Positions 1 to 12,954 of a DNA stretch of 64,000 bases are shown here, in pieces (positions within the stretch are counted from its first letter, which is position 1; each line of letters opens with the position of its first letter). The DNA comes from Sphagnum magellanicum. Lineage: Eukaryota > Streptophyta > Sphagnopsida > Sphagnales > Sphagnaceae. The DNA is taken from contig CM038918.1 in NCBI GenBank assembly GCA_021904315.1, positions 5,347,349-5,411,348 on the forward strand, in the 5' to 3' direction. Position numbers and translations under genes: made by a program. The notes under the pieces were generated by a model. It was not told the origin of the DNA, made no database searches, and worked only from the letters and a program-made list of their open reading frames with translations.

Positions 1-900
1 ACAGTGGCCGTTGTTGTTGTTGTTGTTGCAGCATTAGATTCTGAAACATCATAATTCATAGCTTGCTCGCTCTTTGTGGAAGACACAAGTAGCTGACTTC
101 TCCCATAGAGATGATCAGACTCACACATGTTTTGTTTGGCAAATCCAGAGCTACCACCCCCTCCCTAATCTCAACCTAATTGTTAAGCAAGATTTCTCTC
201 TCTCTCTCTCTCAAAAACATGCCGCATGTGTGGGCTGGTCAGTCAGTCTGTACATAAGAGGATTTATTGAGAATTTGCAGTGCTCAAACCTTCTTATTCT
301 TTTTCATGAAACTGGGGCTAAAGGTACTACTACTACTATCATCTATCATCGTACTGGACACTGATCATCACGGATGTTTTTGTTATCATATATGCTTGAT
401 CATAGTGGACGCATTGATGATCATCAATGTTTTCATCCATTGTTAAGGAATGACCAAGTGAAAAATTACATACTTGGGTCATTGTGGGAACGGGTCATTG
501 TGGGAATGATTAATCTATAATTCTTACACAATAAACGCTAAACCCATAAATCTTATACCCTAAACCCTAATCCAAGGAGGCAACTCCACCGGAGCTTTGA
601 AGGGAATGCTAATAATTCAATTGCAGACTGAGAGTGAGTGTGTTTTGCATGATCACTCAAGTCTCTGAAGAGTGGAGTTGGGAGGAGAATAATTGCAAGC
701 GGTTCAATACTCCACAGAATAGTGTTTATATGGGGAGCATTATTGGCATGTATTGTTAATATTTTTTTTATTGCGTTGTGGTCTGATATTTGTTCACCTT
801 TGTTTTAATGTTTTAATGATAATCAAAAGCATTATTATTACCCATGTTTTTATTTTCTCGGTTTTCTTTGGATCTTGTTTGGGATTCATTGTTACCCCAA
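1..900. other. intergenic, no supported gene
   Basis: The stretch starts with a (GTT)n microsatellite and has a short CT run near 200-214. A 96-codon open frame at 74-364 (+) has biased, simple-sequence composition and no motif I recognise, so I do not call it a gene. Around 540-575 there are a few telomere-like CCCTAAA-related motifs, too few to mean anything alone. Confidence 0.5.
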
Positions 901-1091
901 CATCCCAAACAGGATTTAATATCAACTAGTGGGTGCCCGTGACCTTCGGTCACTGTGAAGTCCCCCGGTTTCTTTAAACTTGGTTCGCATTTTAGTTTTT
1001 TTTAGAAACTTTTAATTTTTTAATTTTTTAATTTTTATTTGTTTTCTATTTTTATTATTATTTTGTCATCCCAAACAGGATTTAATATCAA
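901..1091. repeat. 25-bp direct repeat flanking a 141-bp insert
   Basis: Positions 901-925 and 1067-1091 carry the same 25 bases. The first copy ends exactly at the putative Helitron terminus at 926. Helitrons do not make target duplications, so the repeat probably reflects an older tandem duplication or a later rearrangement. Confidence 0.75.
926..960 (-). mobile_element. Helitron 3' terminus (hairpin + CTAG)
   Basis: Read on the minus strand, a perfect 6-bp stem with a 3-nt loop (939-953) is followed nine bases later by CTAG at 929-926 and then a host T. A short GC-rich palindrome about 10 nt before CTRR, inserted next to T, is the classic Helitron 3' end. The element would extend toward higher coordinates; no 5' TC end was found. 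Confidence 0.6.
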
Positions 1092-3700
1092 TTGGGAAAA
1101 AAGCTTGTAGAAAGCTGGTTGAAAAAAACTGCCCTAAAACTGAAAAAGTTTGTTGAAATGTGACAGAAAGTTAGTTAAAAAACTGTCAAAACTGTAGAAA
1201 ACTGGCCAGAAACTGTCCCAAAAGGCGAAAAGTGTGTTTGAGTGTGGCAAAAAATTTTCCCCCCCAAAATTATTTCTTGCTGGAAAATTTGGCAAATTTT
1301 TCCCACTAAAATCACACGGAATTTCAGACGATGGAATAATCTTTTTCAATTGTTTGAGGTGAAAATTTCGCTGTAATTTTTGCAAGGCAAAAACCAGTGA
1401 TTCTTACTCTCTCTCATAACCAATCATATTGAGCATCATATATATAAATTCACTTAGTCTGTCTGTCTGTGACGGTGGGCCAGCACGGGCGGGCTGGGGA
1501 CGGGAGAGGTTCAGGTTCATCCACAACAAGTTCAGGCATCCAGTGGATGGATAGCGCACCGATGGGTGCTGAATCACTCCGGCCCAGTGTGATCCGATGG
1601 AAACTGGTGTTTAGCAGCAATTGGAAAAATATAAAGAACCGCCGGGGCGAGGGGAGGGGACCAACGGTTGTTTGAAAAAAAAAGTTTTTTTAAAAATCCA
1701 AAAACATCAACCAAACATTGTTGAAATAACACACCTGTGCATTATGCATGGGATTCACACTAGTCTTGCTAATGTGACAACACATTATTGGACAAGAGCT
1801 CCCTGATCATGTCACATATTTTGCTGCCTTCTGACATTTTTGCGCAATCTTGATTTCTAGTTGGCTGAACCTCATAACTCACATTCTTTTGTGTCCCGCT
1901 CAACACTCCCGTACAATCACTTATGTTTGGTAACCAGTCGAAGTGCACTGGTAATAAATAGTCTTGGTGCTCATGCACTTCGACTATTAACTTGTAACCT
2001 GTGTGCTCTCACTGGTTACCTAGTCTGAATTGGCCAACTGGTGCATTGGTGGCTGTTAATTCACTCTGGCCCTGAATTTCAACTCTTGGACTGCCTGCCA
2101 TATTTTCTTCTCTCCCTTGTAACTTGGGTGTCATGAGATCTGATTTCATTTCAATCTAGTTTTTTTGCCTCTTTAGTTAGCTTCATGGCACAAAAACATT
2201 GAGTCCATATCCATCATATCTCCAGCTTCTTTTAGTCCAACATAATTTCTTCAAAAATTTTGTGGATAGAGATTATTTGGTAGCTCAACCTGGTAATTAG
2301 GGTTTATGGGCACAAGGAGTACCTGATAGGTCCTAGCTCACTTCCTACCTCACCGAATTAACCAAGCTTGTAAGTTGGAGAGCAAAACAACAAAATTGAA
2401 CCCTTGCCAACTAGTAGTTTAGCAACTAATTCTCAAGGAATTACTCACATTCCATTTTTCAAATTGCCCACCCTTGTTTTTTTTTTTTTTTTTTTCGTGA
2501 TATTAAAAAAATAAATTAGCATGTCTTTTACACTCCATAAAGACCTCGGCAGTAGGCTTTCACAGATTTGGGCCTACTTCTTACACAATGGGTTACCAAG
2601 GTGAAACAAGATAGTGACTCTGGTTAAGGTTCATCCACAACTGAGTCATAAAGGGCCACCTAGTGGATTGTGTGCTGGTGGGTGCTGGTTCACTCTGACC
2701 CAATTGCGGTTGTTATTAGTAGGTAGGTAGTTTAAACAAATGAACCGGAGCCAACCTACCATGGTTAGCTCGTGAACTGGAACCCAACAGAAAACCGTTT
2801 CCTGACCACTTATCATCCATCCTTTATGGTGCACTTGAGTTGGCACTGGGTGCCCATGTTTTGTTTTGTTGTGAATTTTGTGATATAGCCAAAGTGACGA
2901 TCATCTATAGGAAGATTTAGCCAAGGTTTTTGGCTACAAGCTAAATATGAAAGCAAAAAAAAAAAATTTCAAACATATCCTTGCATATTTTTGGCTACGT
3001 CCTTGAACCATGTATAGAAAATCTGACAAACTTTCTTAAATTTTGGTCGGATTTTCTGGCTATTTGAAAGTCTCAAAAAAGCACTTGATTTTAGAACTTT
3101 TTATTTTTAATTTCGATTTTTGGCTATATGTATATATACATAGCCAGTAAAAAAAGAGGCCTGTACTGGATGCTGGTTCACTCCGTGATATTTTTTTCAA
3201 TTATTTTTCTGATGTTATGTCAATGGCTAGTATTCGAAGAGTGAATTTTGCATGAATTGGCAATAGGTTTTTAGAACCTATTTAAATAGTAAAAAAGAGC
3301 TTTAAAAAAAATGCTACCAAACTCAAATCAGAGTCCAAAAAAGGCCAAAAATTAGGGAATAATTTTTTTTTCGAAATTTTGAAATTATTTCCAGGAAAGA
3401 AAAAAGGAGAAATATTGCAATTGAATATTCCATTTTTACTTGTATTTTTCATATTTTGGCGAAACTTTGCACCCAAAAAAAAAACACTGGGTCACTCTGG
3501 CGCAGAGGGAGAGAAGAGAGAGAAGAGAGAGAAGAGAGAGAAAGTTTCTGAGAAATTTTTGAAACACAATGCGCGCGATGCAAATCCGGGATGCCAAAAT
3601 TTGTGCCATTTTTTTGCTGTTAAGAAAACCCATTGAACAAATTTCTCAGCAAATGTCTTGAGCGGATTATCATACGTACTAGTCTTCTCTCAAGATTACA
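1092..3700. other. intergenic with dispersed repeat fragments
   Basis: No gene is supported. Stretches around 1,470-1,670 and 2,590-2,870 are GC-richer and share related phrases (a TTCATCCACAAC block, then a GTGGAT block and a GGGTGCTG..TCACTC block), so they look like diverged copies of one dispersed repeat. A purine microsatellite (GAGAGAA repeats) lies at about 3,508-3,541. Confidence 0.5.
2885..3160 (+). repeat. dispersed repeat, copy 1
   Basis: This shares its opening (a GACGATCAT block, then GGAAGATTTAGCCAAG) and the later repeated phrase TTTTTGGCTAC with the stretch at about 34,684-34,990. The two are diverged copies of the same interspersed family. No coding content is visible. Confidence 0.55.
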
Positions 3701-4036
3701 AGCTTTCATTGAACTTGTTAGTATAGTGTCTCTCTCTCTCTCTGTGCACTTTGCTTTCTGCAATAATTTTTTTTAAAACATTTTTGTTTCAAAGTCTGTT
3801 TGTCTATTTTTCTCTCCAGGTGCATAATTGGGTACCCACCTTTGTGTGCTCTTCTTTCTTTAAACTGTTTGTTTGTAGTTGTTTTGTTTTGTTTTGTTTT
3901 GGTCTTTGGAGATCTGCTATTACAGTCGAGACAGCAGCTTTTGATGATCGAAATGAGTTCTTGATTTTTGAGAAATTCTTGGTCCTGTGAGAGAGAACCT
4001 TTGCGGAAATTTTGAATCGCACAATTGAGTGATCCG

Positions 4037-5148
4037 ATGGCGCCCATAAAGGTGATGGACATGAAGTATGCAGAACGTATGGCAGATGATGCTCAGGTCC
4101 AGGTACTCACATTTCTTTCCTTCATCATTTCCATACCCTTTCTTGAGTACAGAAAATGGGTTTTCTTCATAACATAACAGGGACAACTGTAGGATGCAAG
4201 TTTTTGCAAAATGGGTTTTCCTCATAACAGCAGAGGGACAACTGTAGGATGCAAGTTTTTGCAAAATGCGTTTTCTTCATAACAGCAGAGGGACAACTGT
4301 AAAATGCAGCGTTGATGTATTTCTGAGTCATTTTTTGCAGTTAGATATGTACATTTTGATGTTGATTAATCAGGTTCTTTCCTTTCTTTTCTGCAAGTTG
4401 TGGGTGGGTTTTTGTTTGTTTATGTGAAGTTGTGGCTTTCTATAAGTCTTCCTTTCTCCAGTGGTTGTGTGTAATTTTCCTGACATTGGCTTTCAAGCCC
4501 TGATTGTGTGTGTGATTCACTCATGTATGTTGATGTACATATGTATGTGTATCACAGGCCAGTGAACCAATCTACAAGCGCCACAAATGCCTGTCTTGTG
4601 GTGTGATTTGCGGTGTCTTGATTCTCCTGGTTGTGCTCATTCTTGTGATTCTCGCACTGACTGTTTTCAAGGCCAGGGATCCAGACATCATGGTCAACAA
4701 AGTGACCCTACAGAATTTGAATGTCACTTTTGACCTTCCCACAAGCCTCATGCCCCAGGTGAATTTGCAAATCATGCTCAACATCTCGGTGCACAACCCC
4801 AATAAAGCAACATTCAAGTACACCAACAGCACATCAGTGTTGTACTATCACAATCTCACAGTTGGACAAGCTCCAATCTCTGCAGGCCAGATAGGCTCTG
4901 GTGGGACTGAAAATAAAAATGTGTTGTTGACTGTCCAAGCCAACAAGTTTCTGCAGGGGATGAGTTTCTTGAATGATTTTGTGGCAGGTGTGATTCCAGT
5001 GTCAACTGTGTCGAGAATTTCAGGTCGAGTCAATATTCTCAATCTCTTCAAGCACCATGCAGTGTCCACAGCTTATTGTGACACAACCGTCTTTGTCACA
5101 AATGCCACCCTCAAGGACTTTGTGTGCAGGTACAAAGTGAAGCTCTAA
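4037..5148 (+). CDS. LEA_2 / NHL-like membrane-anchored protein (2 exons)
   Basis: Exon 1 is 4037-4102 (22 codons, start MAPIKVMDM) and exon 2 is 4558-5148. The intron 4103-4557 has GT..AG borders and phase 0, giving 218 aa. Exon 2 opens with a basic, Cys-containing stretch (YKRHKCLSCG), followed by one strongly hydrophobic segment at about residues 38-58. A LEA_2-type beta-sandwich region follows, including the family-typical phrase NISVHNPNKATFKYTNS and a C-terminal FVCRYKVKL. This layout (short cytosolic tail, single N-terminal anchor, LEA_2 domain) matches Arabidopsis At1g64065-like and NHL proteins, which are usually membrane-associated and linked to stress or defence. The exact role is unknown. 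Length and splice phase fit the family and no damage is seen. The first ATG of the long frame alone would miss the anchor's N-terminal flank, which is why exon 1 is included. Confidence 0.85.
4153..4303 (+). repeat. intronic 55-bp tandem repeat, nearly 3 copies
   Basis: Inside the single intron of the LEA_2 gene, a 55-bp unit starting AAAATGGGTTTTC begins at 4153, 4208 and 4263. The last copy is shortened and slightly diverged. Confidence 0.85.
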
Positions 5149-5352
5149 AATTTGTTCCATTACCTTCACCAGTGTTACTACACTAGCAGCTGCAAGTGCA
5201 GCAGTATGGTCAGTTTCACAAGGCTAGTATGGCCCGATCAGGGGTTTTTACAGGACAGAATGGGCTCTGACTTTTTCTGCAGCTTTGACTTTGGAGGACG
5301 TACCACCACCTGTATGACAAAGGAATATGTTTAGAAACCATATGCAGCAAGG

Positions 5353-5358
5353 AATAAA
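5353..5358 (+). promoter_or_regulatory. candidate poly(A) signal AATAAA
   Basis: An AATAAA lies about 205 nt after the LEA_2 stop codon, a plausible 3'UTR length. Plant poly(A) signals are loose, so this is only a candidate. Confidence 0.35.
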
Positions 5359-5359
5359 A

Positions 5360-6372
5360 ACTGGTGCAAGGATTTGGAGCTTGCCAGGGTCAAAAGGTTT
5401 GAGGGGGGGTTGTTATAGCAAGATACCAACACTGCTTATTCATGAGGTTGTTTTTGAATGTGAGCCTTTCCAAGTGAGGCTGCCTCCTGGTAAGATTCTC
5501 CCTATAATTTTGAGGTTCCAGGAACAGATTTTGATGATCAAGTCAGATAATTCACCTGCCATGATTCAGGCCAAACTTCTCAAGTTTCCTAAGAATTAAG
5601 AATGTGAAGAGATTGTACCCACAGCTATTGTTGTTGTGTCCGCCACTTGCTGATCACAAGTACACGAGGAGTTTGAAAAATCCACATTCTAGACTTTGTT
5701 GTCAAGATCAAACCATGTGAAGCATAATGTATATCAATGCCTGAAAATGATGAGCCTGGCTCCACAGCCACCTTGCAAGGAATCTACCTGGCTCCTCCGT
5801 GTGTAACTCCTTACAAAGCTTTCAAGCTACAGGAACTGCCATGAGCTGAACTCAATGTGCATGAAGGTGCAACAGGTCTCAACTTTCTTTCTTCAATCCT
5901 ATCTTAGTAATCTCATCCCTATGATCAACTTACTCATCATGGCTCTCTGTCCTTCAAGTGCTGACCTTCATCATACTGACCTTCTCACTCAGTTGAGATC
6001 ATCCATGTTGTACACATCTCACTGAGTGAGGGCACTGATCCATTCCATGATATCCAGCTGGCTCCTTCCACCAAGATCTTCTTTTCCTTCCTATTTATCT
6101 TCTATTCTTGAAGCATTGTGGCTGACATTTGATCCAAGATTTAAGTGTTAGATTTGCTTCAAGTGACTTGATAATTTAACAGTAAATAGGCCGACTCGTA
6201 GCCTAGATAGTTTCAATTTTTGAATCATTTACCGATTATATACTTTCTTGCTTTCTGCAAGTTCTTTGCGCCAGTACTTTGGAAAATTTCTTTGTGCTTC
6301 TAGTGTGTAGTTCTTTTTGCTGTTGTTGCATACAACTTTTGTGTCACAAAAGTAGGCAGAACCTAATTTAAT
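5360..6372. other. intergenic, no supported gene
   Basis: Moderately GC-rich DNA downstream of the LEA_2 gene. Open frames are short and lack recognisable motifs. I see nothing I can assign. Confidence 0.4.
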
Positions 6373-8423
6373 ATGATTTTGTGTACATGTAGAGATCAAT
6401 ATGCATTTTATGTAGCAAAACTTGCATGTACAACAAAAATTGCTTCAAGCTATATAGGTTACAATTTTTCATTGAATTTTCAGAAATATTTGTCATCAAT
6501 TTCAACAGGTTTTGGGCCCACATGCTCGGGTGTGAAAGAAAGTAACAGTGGCAAAAAACTAGTGACGGTTCATGAACTGAGGAAAATTCTTACATTGAGA
6601 TTGTTTGATGAAGAGAAGATGAACACAGTTTATGGGATCACGGAGACAGATGCTAATAAAACATTACATGCTAAAAATGTTGGTTGTGATAACTTGAAGG
6701 ATCATAAGCAAGATAATGAGTACATTAAGAATTGGAAAGCCAAAATGAAGTGCAACTCATGTGGGGAAGTTGGACACTAGTCATGAAGAAGAAGAATAAA
6801 ATCAAGAATGAAACAAATGTTACTATGTCAAAGAACGAGTCTGACAGTGAAACTTTTATTACTAAATCTTTGAAAGCATTGCCTTTGTCACAAAATTCTT
6901 TTGATTGTGCTCCTCACACAAAAAGGGAGGAGATGTTTGAAAATGTAACTTATGTTATCACATCTTTGGAAATAGAAGTAGTAACTGGATTTTTGGAAGT
7001 AGGAATAGTAATTGAATCTCTGAATCAAGAGCAACAAGATAATCCAAGGCTCTGTATGTTGATGAAACATAAATAGAGATTGGTATGTAGATGGAGATGC
7101 TATTATACACATGCCAAACAGATGTGAGTTTTCATAAACTCCACATCTATTGAAAAAGGCACATAGCCAATGGCTGTTGCTAATGTTCAACACCTTTGGG
7201 TGCATGGGTGCAATATTCCTATCCTACAACTTGTTCATGGCATTTGGAAGCATGGAATTTTGAAGAAAGTGTTGTACATTCCAAAGTTGCGAACAAATTT
7301 GTTTTCTATTGGTCAAGCTACAAACATAGGTATTTTTCCTACTTACAAGTGAAATAGTTGTGAACATATTGATTAAGAAGGAGAAGGACAACTTGTGATA
7401 ACTAGGACTCGAAGTGACAAGTTGTACAAGTTGGAGATCAAGGCTACAAAACTAGATTCATTTATAAGCTTAACAAATTCCATGATAGCATATTCCATGG
7501 AGATTTTGTCTAGTCATGTTGTTGATGACAATATTGAATTATGGCATAAATGATTCTACTGTATCAATTCTTAAATTGTCTTGAATACTACTTTTGTTGT
7601 CAAAGGATTTCATATCGCAAACAAACAAAATTCCAAGGAATTGTTTTGTGAAGGGTGCTTATACAACAAACAACATTGTTCAACTTATCATGCACATGAC
7701 GATTAAACAAGACATGGAACTCTTGGTGAATTTTTCCATGCAAATTTTTGTGGTCCAATGCATGTTCAATCTATTGGACTCACTTCTTATTTTGTGTTAT
7801 ACAAAGATGATGTAAGTGGATTCATGTATAGATACTTTATCTATCATAAGTCAAAAGCATTTGATATTATAAATTGATTAAAAATGAGGTAAACAAATAA
7901 ATGAAGACCTCCATTTTGCAAATTAGAACTAACAAAGGGGTAGGAGTTCATTAGTCGTGTGCTTGAAACCCATATTATGACTAAAGCTATGAAACATGAA
8001 ACCTCCACCTCATTCACTTTAGAACAAAATGTCTATATTAAACATAGTAACAAAACTATGATTGAAACAATATGAAGTGTTTTGCATGCCAAGAAACTTC
8101 CATTTATGCTTTGGGCTAAAGGTGCTAATGTGTGGAATTGCACTTTGAATAAGCGAATTAGCAAAACCCCTTATAAGATGGTTGATAATAGTCAACCTAA
8201 TTTTTCCTATTTCAAGAAAATTAGCAATGAAGTTTTTCATTACATCTTGAAGCATCTTTGGAAAAAGTTGGATGTTAAATTAAAGAAGCTCATGGTTATT
8301 GATTATGATTTGAAAGGTCATGCATATCGATTATGGAATTCCATAACTAAGAAGGTTATGGTGAATATTGATGTCAAAATAAATGAAAGCTCAAATATTT
8401 TTCTAATGTTGCTAAACAACTAG
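6373..8423 (+). pseudogene. decayed Ty1/copia gag-protease-integrase half
   Basis: Remnants lie in the expected copia order. A gag tail ends in a CCHC knuckle start (CNSCGEVGH, about 6,750-6,777). A protease-like WYVDGDA segment at about 7,079 stands where WxxDSGA is expected. The pre-integrase phrase YIPKLRTNLFSIGQAT is at about 7,277-7,324. Integrase-like blocks include a KLPFMLWAKGA region near 8,092 and a C-terminal KKLDVKLKK...GYD-like...AYRLWN block at about 8,260-8,340. The frame is broken by several stops and shifts, so it cannot make a product. No RT follows on this strand; the next copia block is on the opposite strand. No LTR was found. Confidence 0.85.
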
Positions 8424-8868
8424 AATCTGCTTCTCAATACATTTTTGTTATTACATCAAGCTTTGGACCAACTACTATTCATATGTCATTTGTTGCAACT
8501 TTTGAAAGTTTTCCTACTCATGATGTTATAGTTGACGATATTGGTGGTATCAACCATGCAATTCAATGTGTTAAGTCTCATGCTATAGTTTTATCTCATG
8601 AAATGGATGATTATGTGATCTAACTAGATTACATAATTCAAGACAATTCTATTGAATATTCTAGTACAAAGTTGATTTGTAATTCATTGTGAACCAAAAA
8701 CCTTTAATTAAATTTGAAGATTGGATTTGAGATGTCATGACGTAAACAATCTTTAGAAGTTTTTTTTCTAAATGATTTTATTTTTGAAGATGGAACAAAT
8801 GGGTTTACAAAATTTAATGCAAACATGTGGTCAAGTTGACAAAGACAAAACAGAAAAAGTGGGTCACT

Positions 8869-10400
8869 TTAGCTTGCATCTACCCCTAGTGATTTATTTA
8901 CCTTACTGTGTCCACACATCTTGTGAATTGCAACCTTCAAGTTGGGGTGGAAAATTTTGTCCATAAACTTGTGATTAGGTTGTAACACCAATTTGAATAT
9001 TCCAAAATGGTCTTGTCTTCCCTCCATGCCAAATTCAATGAACATTAGATCGAACCTAAGTTGAATCCTCCAACAACACCTTTTACACTTTGAAATTTTA
9101 TCTAACACATTTGTTTGGTTAGTATGCATAGTGGTTACTCTTAAGATGACTTTTTCTATGATGAAGTGATAATTAACTTCAATGTGTTTTGTTTTCATTT
9201 TGGAATAAAAGGTTTCTTGCTATTTCCATATAACTTTGGTTGTCTATGTAAATTATCATTGTAAGGTTTGGAGTGGTATTAATACTTGCTAGGGGAGTTT
9301 GCAACCATTTTGCATCCTTGGTTCCCTCCATGAAAGCTCAATATTTAACTTTTCTTGAAGACATTTTGACTATTGGTTGTCAGCTAGAGTCCATGCAATT
9401 GGGTTTAATCCAAATTAAAAAAATTATTTAATAGTAGATTTTCTTGATACTTTGTTGTCCCCAACTCAATCTTTTGATGATATCTTAGTTTCTCAAAGTT
9501 TTAATACAAGATTCCATAATCTTGTGTATTAGATACCCTTTGACTACTTATTTACTAATTATGCTTGTGATAAACATAATGTTTGAACTCATAGTAGTCC
9601 TTTAAAAACCAAATTCCCAATAATATGTCATAGACTTGAACCAATTTATAAAAAGAAATAAAATTGTCTCTCTAGTGCCTCCACCACAACAACATTTAAA
9701 ACTAAATTTAAATGTTGCTTGATTTTGTAAATATTATCATTGTAGTAAATGACCTTATAGTGTACAATTCAAACATTTTATTAATTGGGACAAAATAAGT
9801 ACAAATTAAGTTGAGTTACTTTTGAATTGGTTTTCATCTTGTTGAAAATTTATTATTCTTGCATTTAGGGTTTAAGGTTTTGCAACTTATAAGCACATGG
9901 TTTGTTGACCCTACCCATAGGGGGAGAGTTCACATACAAATATGATTTGGGATACAATTTTGGAATTGAATTGGAAATCAAAGTATGGGTGAAAGTTGTA
10001 GACCTTAATCTATACTACCTTAGTCTATACTTTAGGTTTGTGCTTCTTATAAAAAAAAAAATTATTCAAATTACTTACGTACATGTTATATGATTTCATT
10101 GTCTTTCATGATTTTGCTTAAACATTTTAAAAGTTCTTGTACCACTCCAAGATTTACAAAAATAAGCATTGGCAAAGGTGATTAACATCACCAATGGTTC
10201 CAAAATCTCAATGGAGAAGGTATTTTTGGAATTATGTATTATACAACTAAATATTAGTTCATTATGCTAAGGTTTGTCATATTGAACCTAACTTTTGATT
10301 ATGATTTTAACCATGATATTTTCATCTTGTGACTTACCACCAATAAGCCATTCACATACAACATAAGAATGATTTTTTTGTCTCTCTATACAAGATGATA
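8869..10400 (-). pseudogene. decayed Ty1/copia RT-RNase H half, inverted
   Basis: On the minus strand, the RT signature survives as LMLYVNGLLVV (copia YVDD box, second D lost to G) at about 10,330-10,365. It is followed by an MTNLSIMN-like block matching the MxDLGxMxYFLG region. Further along, at about 9,400-8,869, the RNase H end is clear: an EGTKDAKWLQ-like block, an IYIDNQS block and TKHIEVNYHFIIEKV, the conserved copia RNase H tail. Frames are interrupted throughout. Its orientation is opposite to the gag-integrase half just before it, so this is either one element with an internal inversion or two truncated insertions. Confidence 0.75.
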
Positions 10401-12230
10401 AAGATTTAAATGTACATAATTTCTTATTAATATTTATCTTTCAAGAATGCACCAATCTTACTATATCAAACTCAAAATTCTTGATGTAAACCATAAAATG
10501 CATCTATAATGAGTTTGTACATACCTTTGATTCTTGTCTTTTCTTATCAAATCTTTAATGTTGAGTCATGAAGATCTCCTCTTAAATATTTATATTAAAA
10601 AAACATCTCACTTGATATGGTTGAAATCATGGACTATTTCCCACTTTAACACAAACAACATGTCAAGTTGGAAATTAAAGTTGACAAGTGGGTCCTGCAT
10701 TGCAATCCAAACACAAATGGATACCAATGACGATCCAAACTACAAGTGATGATTAGTTGATTGAACAAAATGAATTGATTTTGTGGAAATGAAATTTCAT
10801 TTGAATGAAAAAATTGAATGACATTGCATGCAATTGGAATTGAATTTCAATTCAATAAACATTGAATTTAGATTGAATTGAATTGAACTAAAATTCTTAA
10901 TAGTTCAATCATGGCACACAATTATTGTGGATAAAGACAAGAATGGTATTTTAAAATGATGTTTCATTGTGTTTTTTTAGCATGAAAAAATTGGTTATAG
11001 GGTTTGAAAACATGCTAAAATATATTTTATATTTATTGAATTACTTTCAAATTTATTTGATGCTAAATTGATTTATTAGAAACATGGACATACCAAAAAA
11101 AAAAAACTCAATATTATCTTAATTTATGAATCTTTTAAAATCTAAAAAAAGGATTGGTTACATTCTTGAGGTGATTTCTAATAGCATGGTTTGATCCACA
11201 CAACATATGATACTCATTTGATTTGGGAGGTAGTTTCCCACCACCTACAAAAGTGGTGGCTACCATAACTACTTTGTTCATTCACTCTTGAAATTCCTCT
11301 AGATTATATTTTAATGGAACTATTTTAGGTCATTATTTCCCTTCATTGTTGATTTTTTCCTAAAATAAAGGCATCACCTCCTAAGGGCCAAAAGAGTGGA
11401 GGTAATGGTTTTTCCTCAATTTATGTATTATTAGAATTTCTAGATTGCCATAAATATTTTCACTTGATATTTTTCTACCTCTAAAAATTTTCTTTTGGGG
11501 GAAATTTCCAAATTGAATTATTTTTATTGATGAAATTGGATTACTTGCATGCTTTTGTAAAATGGAAGATTTCCAACTTTAGATTTTCCCATGCTTGAAA
11601 CATTTTGTGCATGATGGTTGTAGAGCTTCCAAATTATTTACATTCAATTCAAACTTTTGTAAAAAAGGTCTTGTTTAGATCTTTTCAACAACACAACACA
11701 TGTTGAAAATGAAAAATGTAATTTCCAATTTGAATGTATTTGTAAACATGCCTAAACAAGGGGTTCGACAATTATTTTCCATCCTAATGATAATGCTAGG
11801 AGAAATAATAAAACCCAAGAAAATATAATCAACCTTTTATAATTGTATTGCAATTATTTTTTAAAAAAATTAGATTTCCTATATATGATAATTTTGTTCT
11901 ATAGCAAAATTACCTCCTAGTTTTCCCCACAACTATTGTCATCCCAATGATTTAGATGATAATAAAAAATGGCTAACTCAAAAAATTAAAAAAACTAAAT
12001 AATTATAATGGTAGAATTATCACCTTTAAGTTATTGTGACGATAATAATTTTTTTACCTTCCATCCCCTATAACTATTACTTCCCACAACACCATACACA
12101 CCAAGAGATGATAATTCCAAAAAGTGTTTGGAAAACCCATTTTTTTTCATTATGCCTCCATGGCCCAAAAGAAAAAAAGTACAAGAAAGATGGCCTTCCT
12201 TGGGACTGGCCTGTAGAAAAGATAGATAAA
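10400..12230. other. AT-rich intergenic
   Basis: No gene motif was seen. Around 10,770-10,900 the DNA is dominated by a degenerate AATTGAAT/ATTGAATT simple repeat. Confidence 0.5.
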
Positions 12231-12450
12231 AAAGCACTAAAGAGGAGTCTAAAAAGGAAGAAAATAGATTGCCTTCCTTAAGATAATCTAGTAGATTCTA
12301 AAAAAGACAAAAGGGAAAAGACACCCAAGAGGAGTTTAAAAAGGAAGAAAATAGATTGCCTTCCTTAAGATAATCTAGTAGACTCTAAAAAAGACAAAAG
12401 GAAAAAAACACCCAAGAGAAGTCTAAAAAGGAAAAAGATAGATAGATTTT
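12230..12450 (+). repeat. 87-bp tandem repeat, about 2.4 copies
   Basis: A purine-rich unit starting GAGGAGTCTAAAAAGGAAG recurs at 12,242, 12,329 and 12,416, exactly 87 bp apart. Copies are nearly identical, so the duplication is recent. It lies just upstream of a CACTA-like element. Confidence 0.9.
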
Positions 12451-12954
12451 TAAAAATGAGATGAGGAGAAGAAGAAAACATAGAAAAATAAAAATTGGAT
12501 CCAAAGAAAGCCACATTTCCTTCCTTAAATCCTTTAAGTCCTCTCTTATCTTAGCACAATACAAGAAATCACAATCTTTTTCACTAGAAAAATTAGTAAA
12601 AAAGACCACCATTTTGGTATTTTTACCCCTTTGTCCAATTCGACCAAAGTGTCATTTTGCACAAGTCTATTGCCACATAGTCTTTTTAACTAATGTCTTT
12701 TCAACCAAAAGGGTTGTGGGACATTTTGACTAGTCAAAATCACCAATTATCAATTTGACCACTAGTAAATTAAGTCATCATTATTTATGGTTTGATGTAT
12801 GCCATATATTGTCATCATTATATTACATCTTTGAAGGTGACAACATTGTATGTTGCAGGAAGATACCTAACTATCTATAGATTATCTACAATCATATATC
12901 TACAATGTACATGTACATTGTATACATGACCACATACAAATTTCATACACATGG

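Noticed and set aside
74..364. 96-codon open frame near the window start
   Set aside because: Simple-sequence composition (CT and ACT runs) and no recognisable motif; not called a gene.
3379..3636. Frame encoding KREKREK repeats
   Set aside because: It is only translation of a GAGAGAA microsatellite.
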